Shown here piece after piece: positions 1-6,702 of a stretch of DNA of 27,149 bases (the stretch's first letter is position 1; each line of letters begins with the position of its first letter). The notes below the pieces were generated by a model that saw nothing but the letters and a program-made list of their open reading frames with translations, was not told the origin of the DNA and ran no database searches. The DNA is from a virus. The stretch spans positions 1 to 27,149 of the IMG/VR virus record IMGVR_UViG_3300040771_000520; one strand, written 5' to 3'. A program made the position numbers and the translations under genes.

Positions 1-132
1 TGGTCAGACATAGAATCCCTTTCGGAAGTAAGTGATGCTATGTTTTTAAACTTTGGTAAAACCGAAGCCGAAATAATGAAGCTCGAAAAACAACTCGTTC
101 GCGAAGCAATAAACCCAATCGATGAGAATTAA
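1..132 (+). CDS. 3' end of a truncated CDS, unknown virion-region protein
   Basis: The first reading frame is open from base 1 and ends at TAA 130-132, giving the last 43 residues of a protein whose start lies outside the window. The tail is charged and probably helical (KTEAEIMKLEKQLV). Its end overlaps the start of the next gene by 11 bases, so the two are probably translationally coupled and belong to the structural operon. The fragment is too short to assign to a family; a portal, neck or tail protein would fit the position, but nothing in the sequence shows it. Confidence 0.6.
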   Translation, partial: WSDIESLSEVSDAMFLNFGKTEAEIMKLEKQLVREAINPIDEN

Positions 133-952
133 TTTCAAAATAGCACAGCACTGGAACGACCTATCCGAATGGCAAATAAAAGCCATCGGGCGTTTTATGT
201 TTAACTCTCGAAATGAGCAAACCGAAACTAAACTTTTTAAGAAAGTAGTGCTTTCAATTTTGATTGTGCCCAAGCCAAATTTGACAAATATTGTCAAATC
301 AGTAATTTTGTTACTCCAAGTCCCATTCTCTGAGCTTGAGCAATACACCGCTTTTGTCTTTGATCAAAAAGAATTATTGACTCGTTTCCCTAACCAAATA
401 AAAATTGGTCGTTGGCCATTTCGCAAAACAGTCTACGGTCCCGCACCACGATTAGCAAATACAACCATCGAAGAGCTATCCTATGCAGACACTTTTTATT
501 ATAAATGGATGACTGAAAATAACCCCGATGATTTACATCGATTAACGGCTATACTATATCGACCATCCGCAGAACCAACTCTGGAAGACAAACGAATTCC
601 GTTTTCTAGTTTAACACTCGAGAGCAATTCCCGCATAACAGATGCAATCCCGTTGCCTGTGAAGTTTATGATTGCACACGCTTATTATGGCTGTCGCCAA
701 AACTTTATAAATCGACACCCTAACATATTCCCACAGAAAAAAGCAGTTGAAGGAGAGGAAGAAAAACCACCAGAAAAACCAAAACCCTATCAGCCTTTTT
801 CTAAAATCATAGATGCCTTTGCTATGGATGAAGTCCAAATTTTTGGCAATCATCAGCAGGTAGAGAAAGTATTTGCACCCAAGTTCCTCTCTATTTATGA
901 GGAATCTATAAAACGAGAACGAATAAAAGAACGTCAACGTAACACAAAATAA
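122..952 (+). CDS. Conserved-type phage protein upstream of the tail genes, function unknown
   Basis: A 276-residue protein starting at ATG 122, overlapping the preceding gene by 11 bases and ending 2 bases before the next. It has no signal peptide or convincing membrane segment. The N-terminal two thirds look globular and aromatic-rich. Around residues 210-230 there is a Lys/Glu/Pro-rich linker (EGEEEKPPEKPKP), and the C-terminus is a highly charged helix (residues ~255-276, many Lys/Arg/Glu). Tight packing with the flanking genes and the position ahead of the tape-measure gene suggest a head-tail junction or tail-assembly role by context only. I do not recognise the family. Confidence 0.6.
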   Translation: MRINFKIAQHWNDLSEWQIKAIGRFMFNSRNEQTETKLFKKVVLSILIVPKPNLTNIVKSVILLLQVPFSELEQYTAFVFDQKELLTRFPNQIKIGRWPFRKTVYGPAPRLANTTIEELSYADTFYYKWMTENNPDDLHRLTAILYRPSAEPTLEDKRIPFSSLTLESNSRITDAIPLPVKFMIAHAYYGCRQNFINRHPNIFPQKKAVEGEEEKPPEKPKPYQPFSKIIDAFAMDEVQIFGNHQQVEKVFAPKFLSIYEESIKRERIKERQRNTK

Positions 953-954
953 TC

Positions 955-1470
955 ATGGCCAGAGTATTATCATTCAGTAAAGTAGATGCTTATTTTCAAG
1001 AATTAGCTGATAAGCATATCGATATCAAGGATTATTGCAGCACCTCTATCGAGGAATTGGCTAATAAAATAGCCTCTGTCGCAGGTATTCAATCCCCTAT
1101 TTTAGTTTTTTTCGACTATTTTGGTAAGCTATCCGGTAATGAGCAGCGCACATTCAATAATAGATCACTTGCTTTTTCTATTTTATTTTCCCAAGTACCT
1201 GCTGATGATTTCCCAGCACAAAGAACCGCAATTGATACCGCTGAAGAGATTGGTCTTGAGGTTTTATCCAGGATAAACATTCAAAGCAAGATGCCTACTA
1301 TTGGCTGGTTATACAACAACTTTGATAAAAACAGCGTAACCATTGAGGAAGTCATTGCTGAGGGTCAAGACGGGTTTTATGGTATGGAATTCCACTTTGA
1401 TCTAAAAACATTAGAACCACTCGTAGTAAATCCTGCAAAATGGACTGATGGAGCTATTTTTTGTACCTAA
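955..1470 (+). CDS. Small structural-region protein, unknown function
   Basis: A 171-residue soluble protein beginning at ATG 955, 2 bases after the previous stop. It has a helical first half and a C-terminal part with mixed strands (GFYGMEFHFDLKTLEPLVV). Size, order and tight spacing resemble neck or tail-terminator proteins of long-tailed phages, but no motif confirms this. Its last codons lie in the left arm of a 10-bp inverted repeat (1452-1461 with 1485-1494), so the end of this gene may form a hairpin in the mRNA. Confidence 0.6.
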   Translation: MARVLSFSKVDAYFQELADKHIDIKDYCSTSIEELANKIASVAGIQSPILVFFDYFGKLSGNEQRTFNNRSLAFSILFSQVPADDFPAQRTAIDTAEEIGLEVLSRINIQSKMPTIGWLYNNFDKNSVTIEEVIAEGQDGFYGMEFHFDLKTLEPLVVNPAKWTDGAIFCT

Positions 1471-1494
1471 TTACGGTTTCCCGTAAAAATAGCT
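1452..1494 (+). other. Nested hairpin over the end of the 955-1470 gene
   Basis: AGCTATTTTT (1452-1461) is the exact reverse complement of AAAAATAGCT (1485-1494). Inside lies a second stem, TTACGG (1471-1476) with CCGTAA (1481-1486), around a 4-base loop. There is no T tract afterwards, so this is more likely an mRNA-processing or stability structure than a terminator. Confidence 0.45.
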
Positions 1495-1543
1495 GCAATA
1501 TTTTTTATTAGGTTTAAAAAATCACAAACTAACATTATTTATT

Positions 1544-1756
1544 ATGAATGAAAAATTAACCCAAGCTATTACCCCAATAGTAGAATCTCAACTTTCTTTA
1601 CAAGAACAACGCATGGCATTGCACGAAATGTTTGCATTAGCCATGAGCAACATTCCTGAAAATGAAACCGACAATTTTACTGCAAAAAAACTAGCACCGG
1701 CATATCTTGCTTTGTGCCAGTTCCTAGAAAACCTCGAGGGAGTAATTTTAAAGTAA
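1544..1756 (+). CDS. Small helical protein, unknown
   Basis: A 70-residue acidic, mostly helical protein starting at ATG 1544, 73 bases after the previous gene. No membrane segment or known motif is visible. A Gln/Glu/Leu-rich stretch (SLQEQRMALHEMFALAM) suggests a helix or coiled-coil pair. It is the last gene before a strong terminator at 1794-1816, so it closes this transcription unit. The function is unknown; a small virion-assembly factor is possible from its position. Confidence 0.5.
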   Translation: MNEKLTQAITPIVESQLSLQEQRMALHEMFALAMSNIPENETDNFTAKKLAPAYLALCQFLENLEGVILK

Positions 1757-1793
1757 AACCCAAAAACAAGTTCTAAGTTCATAAATACCACAG

Positions 1794-1816
1794 CCTACAT
1801 TCGTGTAGGTTTTTTT
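1794..1816 (+). terminator. Rho-independent terminator
   Basis: CCTACA (1794-1799), tetraloop TTCG and TGTAGG (1804-1809) form a perfect 6-bp stem followed by seven T residues. It separates the preceding structural genes from the accessory gene at 1849. Confidence 0.8.
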
Positions 1817-1848
1817 ATATATTTACATTTCACTAAAAGACTTAAAAA

Positions 1849-2343
1849 ATGAAAAAAATTATTTTATTGATTTTACTAATTTCTAGTTTTGCTAATGCGC
1901 AACAAAGAATAAAAGAGTACAAAGCTTCAAATCAAGTTGTTTATAAAGAAGGAGACACAATCACTCTAGGGAGAGGATCTGGTTTTAATGGAAATTTTGT
2001 ATTTGTTCAAATCTCTGGTTGGGCAGTAGGTGTAACTCCACAAGGTATTGGTTCAGCTTACAGTGGCTTAAATGTTATTATTAAAAAAATAAAACAAGTT
2101 ACTTTTAAAGGAGCTGTTAAAACAGGTTTTATTGTTGGAGGCGGAAATATTACTAACTATTTATTATTAATTGAGGATGCAATTGCTACTTGTGAAATAA
2201 AAGATTGTGTCGAGCCAAAAGCAACTGTTATATCTCAATCTGATAAATTTGATAAATTAAAAAAACTAAAAGAGTTATTGAATGATGGCACCCTTACTCA
2301 AGAGGAATATGATGCCGAAAAAAAGAAGTTGCTCAAAGAATAA
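1849..2343 (+). CDS. Secreted SHOCT-domain protein (phage accessory gene)
   Basis: A 164-residue protein. Residues 1-18 form a signal peptide (Lys-Lys start, a run of Ile/Leu, cleavage likely after SSFANA). There is no lipobox cysteine, so the product is probably periplasmic rather than a lipoprotein. The middle is glycine-rich and beta-like. Residues ~133-163 match the SHOCT motif (short C-terminal helical pair: KLKKLKELLNDGTLTQEEYD, then a Lys-rich end with LL). SHOCT segments usually sit at the C-terminus of otherwise unrelated proteins and are thought to mediate oligomerisation. The gene lies alone between a terminator and a separately promoted unit inside the structural region, the usual setting of a lysogenic-conversion (moron) gene. 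The exact role is unknown. Confidence 0.75.
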   Translation: MKKIILLILLISSFANAQQRIKEYKASNQVVYKEGDTITLGRGSGFNGNFVFVQISGWAVGVTPQGIGSAYSGLNVIIKKIKQVTFKGAVKTGFIVGGGNITNYLLLIEDAIATCEIKDCVEPKATVISQSDKFDKLKKLKELLNDGTLTQEEYDAEKKKLLKE

Positions 2344-2381
2344 AAATAACTGTAATCTATATTCCATTTTTTGTCTAAAAA

Positions 2382-2407
2382 AAATATACAAATAAACTGT
2401 ATATTTG
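2382..2407 (+). promoter_or_regulatory. Candidate Bacteroidetes promoter overlapping an inverted repeat
   Basis: TATATTTG at 2400-2407 matches the Bacteroidetes -7 consensus TAnnTTTG. It overlaps a perfect 9-bp inverted repeat, AAATATACA (2382-2390) with TGTATATTT (2398-2406). No TTG sits at the ideal -33 spacing; the nearest is at 2371-2373, too far upstream. Transcription would begin about 2413, at the 5' arm of the RNA stem described next. The repeat could be an operator. Confidence 0.55.
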
Positions 2408-2410
2408 CCT

Positions 2411-2527
2411 TGACCAATCATTTTAAAAACGAAGAGTGCGCTCTGTTAAGATTCTTAACACGGGAGTTCTCAGGTTTCGGGTAGCGTGAAAAAAACGTCC
2501 GGCTTCATTCTTCGTGATGATTGGTCA
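2411..2527 (+). ncRNA. Candidate structured RNA or leader with long end-to-end pairing
   Basis: TGACCAATCAT (2411-2421) pairs perfectly over 11 bp with ATGATTGGTCA (2517-2527). Just inside, ACGAAGAGTG (2429-2438) pairs with CATTCTTCGT (2506-2515) over 10 bp with one G-U. The enclosed part contains a 7-bp hairpin, TGTTAAG (2444-2450) with CTTAACA (2454-2460), and GC-richer sequence than the surroundings. A -7 box lies directly upstream. A compact hairpin (2536-2548) follows, then the gene at 2573. It may be a separate small RNA or the regulated leader of that gene. I cannot match it to a known family; 6S-like and ribozyme-like possibilities were considered without support. Confidence 0.5.
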
Positions 2528-2572
2528 AACCGTAAAGGGGACTCCCCTGTTCTGGATTTTATACCAATAATT

Positions 2573-2827
2573 ATGGAAATAATAATTTTAGATTACAAAA
2601 ACGAAGTAAAAAGGCTTATTGATGAAAATTACGAGCCTGCTGATGTGCTTTCTAAAGAGTTCCAAAAAACTACTCTAGAACTTACTTATGAGTTAATGAA
2701 TGTTATTCCTAACAATGCAATAGATGAACATCTTGTTTATGAAGCACTCAGAGAATTGGGTTTTGAACCAAAAGAGGAAAAGCCGCTAGTATATTTTTGG
2801 TACTTCAAACGAAAAAATAATATATAA
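2573..2827 (+). CDS. Small protein downstream of the structured RNA, unknown
   Basis: An 84-residue acidic protein using ATG 2573. The same frame is open back to a GTG at 2486, but that extension would read through the paired 3' arms of the RNA element, so the ATG is preferred. Segments such as YKNEVKRLIDENYEPADVL and DEHLVYEALRELGFEPKEEK look helical, and a short aromatic end (VYFWYFKRKN) follows. The gene forms a one-gene unit with the upstream promoter and RNA element and a terminator at 2847. The function is unknown; an accessory or regulatory role is inferred from its isolation inside the structural operon. Confidence 0.55.
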   Translation: MEIIILDYKNEVKRLIDENYEPADVLSKEFQKTTLELTYELMNVIPNNAIDEHLVYEALRELGFEPKEEKPLVYFWYFKRKNNI

Positions 2828-2845
2828 TCAACCTATAGGTTGATT
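2826..2845. repeat. 20-bp perfect palindrome
   Basis: AATCAACCTATAGGTTGATT is a perfect palindrome with no loop, overlapping the stop codon of the small gene and directly preceding a terminator. It could be a dimeric protein-binding site, or could extend the terminator structure. Confidence 0.5.
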
Positions 2846-2846
2846 T

Positions 2847-2872
2847 AAACCACTCACTAGAGTGGTTTTTTT
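2847..2872 (+). terminator. Rho-independent terminator closing the accessory island
   Basis: AAACCACTC (2847-2855), loop ACTA and GAGTGGTTT (from 2860) form a 9-bp stem that runs into a tract of seven T residues ending at 2872. Confidence 0.8.
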
Positions 2873-2924
2873 ATGTCCTTTTGCCACTGCTCAAAAACTT
2901 GGAAATTGCTTAAAAATTCAAGGT

Positions 2925-3401
2925 ATGGATAATCTTAACATAGAAGCCGAGGAAAGAAAAGCGGGCAGTATCGCCAGAGCTGCGCTTAAGGCTTCGGTTA
3001 TAAATCAAATAAAAAGAACTTTTCACAGACGTACAGGAACTTTACTAAAGTCTACCGTAAATGCTAATTATAAAGTAGGTAGGCTTGATCGTTTAACCTT
3101 GAATATGCCTAGGTATTCTTTTCAACAACACTTTGGCTCATCGCTAACAGGAACTCAAAAAGCTACAGAAAGAAAAGGAGCATCTGTCAAGTCATTTCAA
3201 AGACATTTGGAAGGAATTGTAACTGATGTAAAATCACATGAAAGAAGAGGTGGTTCTGTTAGTGCCATGCGTAAAAACATAAAATACGGCGCTCACAATC
3301 ATATTTCTCGTGCATTGAAGCAAACTAATGCGCTTAAAAACCTAGCTACTGACTTAGGTAAAAATAGAATTGTATTAATCACTTCACAAATTGAGTTCTA
3401 A
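2925..3401 (+). CDS. Putative tail-completion or minor tail protein
   Basis: A 158-residue basic protein. The frame extends upstream to a GTG at 2862, inside the terminator hairpin, so ATG 2925 is taken as the start. The N-terminal part carries a segment like those in HK97 gp10-type neck and tail-completion proteins (a basic helix then RRTGTLLKSTVNANYK, where such families have a G-x-L-x-x-S motif). The C-terminal half is Lys/Arg/His-rich. The stop codon shares one base with the tape-measure start (TAATG), so the two are coupled. Assignment to tail or neck completion rests on position and this weak motif. Confidence 0.5.
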   Translation: MDNLNIEAEERKAGSIARAALKASVINQIKRTFHRRTGTLLKSTVNANYKVGRLDRLTLNMPRYSFQQHFGSSLTGTQKATERKGASVKSFQRHLEGIVTDVKSHERRGGSVSAMRKNIKYGAHNHISRALKQTNALKNLATDLGKNRIVLITSQIEF

Positions 3402-6400
3402 TGGCAGGAGAAAATATAAACAGGCGGTTAAATATTTATATAAACGACAAAGAAGTCGTTAATTCATTATCTGGGATTACTCGTGAAATGGGTAAAACTA
3501 GAAATGAACTAAAGAATCTTAATAAAAATTCAGCAGATTATGATTCAGATGTAGCTCGTTTGACTAAACATTTGTCTGATTTGAACGAAAAGCAAGGGGA
3601 ATTTCGTGAGGAACTAAAACTCACGAATAAAGAGATGAATGCTGCTCAAGAAAATTTCTCTAATTTATTAGGTGGTTTAGCTACTGGAGACATGAAAGCA
3701 GTTCAGGAAGGATTGATGGGAATTCGCGGTTCTATCGTTGCGAGTTCGCAGGCAGCTTGGGCTTTTATTGCCACACCTATTGGTGCTTTTATCGTAGGTT
3801 TAATGGGTATAGGATTAGCTACTCGCGAATGGGCTAAGTATAATAATGAAATTGCTAAAACAAACATTCTTGTCAACGGAATTACTTCGCTTGCTGGATC
3901 TGATCTTGATAATGTGAGAGTAAGAGCGATGGCTCTTGCTGATTACTACGGTCAAGATTTTAATGAAATTTTAAATACCGCAAAAGCTAATGTTAAAGAA
4001 TTTGGGATTTCTTATATAGAAGCATTAGATAGTATTGAGGATGGTTTGGTAAAAGGTGGTCAAACAAATGGAGAATTTCTGGAATCAATGCGGGAATATC
4101 CCACTTTCTTTGCTTCAGCAGGATATTCAATTAAGGATTTTCAAAACCTTGTGAACTCTGGTATCGACTTAGCTATTTACCAAGATAAACTTCCAGATGC
4201 AATAAAGGAATTTGCATTATCTGTAAACGAACAAACTAAAGGTGTTTCTGATGCCTTAAAAAATGCGTTTGGTGCTAGTTTCACGACTACATTACTAAAG
4301 GGAATAAAGGATGGTTCTATTTCAGTAAAACAGGCTCTTTCGCTTATATCAGAAGAAGCTAAACGAATAGGTTTAAATGCACAACAGGCACAACAACTGA
4401 CAGCAGATTTATTTCGTGGAGCTGGAGAAGATGCAGGGGGTGCTTTAAAGATATTTGAAGCGGTACGTCATTCAATTGAAAATCAAATCAGACCATTGTC
4501 TGAGGCTGAAAAAGCAACAAAAGAATTAGCAGATTCTAATTTAGAATTAGCACAAGCCCAAGATAAGGCTCTTAAATCAGATGGGTTTGAGCGTTGGAAA
4601 CGAAATGCATTGTTGGCTATAAATAGCGTAAAAAAAGGCTGGTATGACTTCATTTACACCATAACTACCTCAAGAGAAGATATTGTAAATAATGGAAGAA
4701 AAAGAGGCGCTGAGAATGAATTGAAAGATGAAGCTAATAATTTTAAGGATTACATGGATCTAAGAAAAAAGCGTTTAGGTGCTGCTTTTGACTGGGAGAA
4801 AGAAAGAGCTGAAAAGTTAGCTGAAGTAATGAAACGAATGAATGCTGGATGGCTTACCGATATTGAACAAAAATCTTTTGATTTACAAATATCAGTAATA
4901 AAATCTGCTAAAAATCCAATCGCTACTTCCAAAGGAAATGCAGGACAACTATCAGATACAGATGCAAAGTCTGCTGAATCAGCAAATAAAAAAAGAGAAA
5001 AAGCATTGGCTGATGCTAAAAAACACTCAGAGGATCTATTGAAGCAATTAGAAGCCTCTGAAAAAGAATTACTCGCCACTGAGCGTAGTTTTGATGATTT
5101 AAAACTAGCTAATCAAAAAGAGAGCTATGACAAAGAGCTCGCTTTATTAAATGAGGAATACAGCCGTAAAATTGTAGATACAAAAGCCAAAGTAACCCAG
5201 TTACAGGAGGAAATAAACAGCTTAACTGCTGAGGCGAAAAACCCTGCTAATTCTGCTGCTGATAATGCAGTTATCAAAGCCACAATTGCCAATAAATTAG
5301 CGGCACAAATTGATTACAATACCAGTTTAGCTGATATTGAGAAATCCCGAATGTTGAAAGTGGCAACGCTTCAAGAGAAATACCTGCAAAAAGACATTCA
5401 AGATCAAGAACAAGCTAATGCTCGCGCGCTTCAAAACTTACAAACAAGGCAAAACAACGAGCTATCAGCCATTATTTCTTTAGAAGATGCAAAAGCCGTG
5501 CTTTCTAATTATTTATCTGAGGATGAATTAAAAAAAGTGCGCACGATTGAAGAATCTAAAAAGCAAATAAAACAGCAGTTTCAAAATGAGGAGTTAACGC
5601 TTCAGCAAAAGCACCTTGTAGCAATGATGGCTCAAATACAGGCCGTATTTGCACAAGAGAATTTACAAGGAATAGAATTAATTACACCCGAGCAAAGAGA
5701 AATTTTACTCAAATTCTTAGATGATGCTGCTGCAAAGCTATCTGCTTTAGGTGTTTCAAAAGCGGAGAATAGTGCTGGAGCCGTGGATGCTTCAAAAGAT
5801 ATTGCATCGTTATCGGGAATAGATATCCTTGGTTTCACACCAGAGCAATGGCAAAATGCCTTTGACAATCTAGATGGCTTTTCTAATAAGATAGCAGCTG
5901 TTGAATTGGCTATTGGAGCCGTTAAAAATGCATTTGGTATATATTTTCAATTCTTGGAAGCTGGCGAAAAAAGAACTTTACAAAAGTTTGAAGCCAACAA
6001 CCGAAAAAAACAAGCTGACCTAAACGATCAGTTAGAGAAAGGTTTTATCACTCAAGAAGTTTATACAGCAAGAAAAGCCAAACTTGAGGCGGAACTAGCT
6101 CGTAAAAAAGCCGAGATAGAATACAAACAAGCTAAGCGAGAAAAAGCAATGAACATCGCTAGTATAATTGGTAACACTGCGGTGGGAGTTTCTAAAGCTT
6201 TAGCTCAAGGTGGTTTTATTCTTGGTGTTCCTTTTGCAGGAATTGTAGCTGCTCTCGGAGCATTACAACTTATAGCAGCAATTGCGCAACCATTACCTGA
6301 TAGAGGCGGTTTCTATGACGGTGGTTATACCGGTTCTGGTCCTGAACGCAACTCTCCTGGTCCCGTGCATTATGATGAATATGTAGTGCCAAAAAAAGTA

Positions 6401-6700
6401 TTGTTTAGCAATGATCCAGTAGTGCCTAATATAGTAGGTTATCTTGAGGCTAAGCGCACTGGCAAAAACCCACAAATGGAACAAGACGAAGCCAGCAATA
6501 CTCAAACAAATCAAAGCAGTTCAAATAGCAATACATTGGATATAGCTGTTGTTAATGCATTGAATAGAAACTCAGCTATTCTTGAGAAAATTGAGGATGA
6601 TGGCATCCCTGCATATTTAGAAAACAATATCAAAAACGCTAAAAAAATTAGGGATAAAATCAAAGAAGTAAACAAACTAGAAACTAACGCAAAATTATAA
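3401..6700 (+). CDS. Tail tape measure protein
   Basis: A 1099-residue protein, by far the longest tail gene. It sets tail length during assembly and is expected to leave the tail at DNA entry. Residues ~20-95 form a charged coiled coil. Residues ~116-140 are strongly hydrophobic (GAFIVGLMGIGLA). Residues ~150-480 are mostly helical and Ala/Gln-rich. Long coiled coils rich in Lys, Glu and Gln follow at ~520-690 and ~855-915. A second hydrophobic zone lies at ~916-965 (GVPFAGIVAALGALQLIAAI), then a Gly/Pro-rich segment with GGYTGSGPERNSPGPVH as found in many tape measures. Using the common rule of about 0.15 nm per residue, a tail near 165 nm would be expected, which fits a siphovirus. Confidence 0.9.
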   Translation: MAGENINRRLNIYINDKEVVNSLSGITREMGKTRNELKNLNKNSADYDSDVARLTKHLSDLNEKQGEFREELKLTNKEMNAAQENFSNLLGGLATGDMKAVQEGLMGIRGSIVASSQAAWAFIATPIGAFIVGLMGIGLATREWAKYNNEIAKTNILVNGITSLAGSDLDNVRVRAMALADYYGQDFNEILNTAKANVKEFGISYIEALDSIEDGLVKGGQTNGEFLESMREYPTFFASAGYSIKDFQNLVNSGIDLAIYQDKLPDAIKEFALSVNEQTKGVSDALKNAFGASFTTTLLKGIKDGSISVKQALSLISEEAKRIGLNAQQAQQLTADLFRGAGEDAGGALKIFEAVRHSIENQIRPLSEAEKATKELADSNLELAQAQDKALKSDGFERWKRNALLAINSVKKGWYDFIYTITTSREDIVNNGRKRGAENELKDEANNFKDYMDLRKKRLGAAFDWEKERAEKLAEVMKRMNAGWLTDIEQKSFDLQISVIKSAKNPIATSKGNAGQLSDTDAKSAESANKKREKALADAKKHSEDLLKQLEASEKELLATERSFDDLKLANQKESYDKELALLNEEYSRKIVDTKAKVTQLQEEINSLTAEAKNPANSAADNAVIKATIANKLAAQIDYNTSLADIEKSRMLKVATLQEKYLQKDIQDQEQANARALQNLQTRQNNELSAIISLEDAKAVLSNYLSEDELKKVRTIEESKKQIKQQFQNEELTLQQKHLVAMMAQIQAVFAQENLQGIELITPEQREILLKFLDDAAAKLSALGVSKAENSAGAVDASKDIASLSGIDILGFTPEQWQNAFDNLDGFSNKIAAVELAIGAVKNAFGIYFQFLEAGEKRTLQKFEANNRKKQADLNDQLEKGFITQEVYTARKAKLEAELARKKAEIEYKQAKREKAMNIASIIGNTAVGVSKALAQGGFILGVPFAGIVAALGALQLIAAIAQPLPDRGGFYDGGYTGSGPERNSPGPVHYDEYVVPKKVLFSNDPVVPNIVGYLEAKRTGKNPQMEQDEASNTQTNQSSSNSNTLDIAVVNALNRNSAILEKIEDDGIPAYLENNIKNAKKIRDKIKEVNKLETNAKL

Positions 6701-6702
6701 AA

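Noticed and set aside
2411-2530. Hammerhead ribozyme or 6S RNA
   Set aside because: The CTGATGA and GAAA core of hammerheads is not present in correct order, and the element is shorter than 6S RNA without its typical central bubble. Left as unclassified.
2486-2572. Longer GTG-started version of the small gene at 2573
   Set aside because: The extra 29 codons come from the paired arms of the RNA element; the ATG at 2573 explains the gene equally well.
2862-2924. GTG-started extension of the tail-completion-like gene
   Set aside because: The GTG lies inside the terminator hairpin at 2847-2872, and a transcript start there is unlikely; ATG 2925 is preferred.
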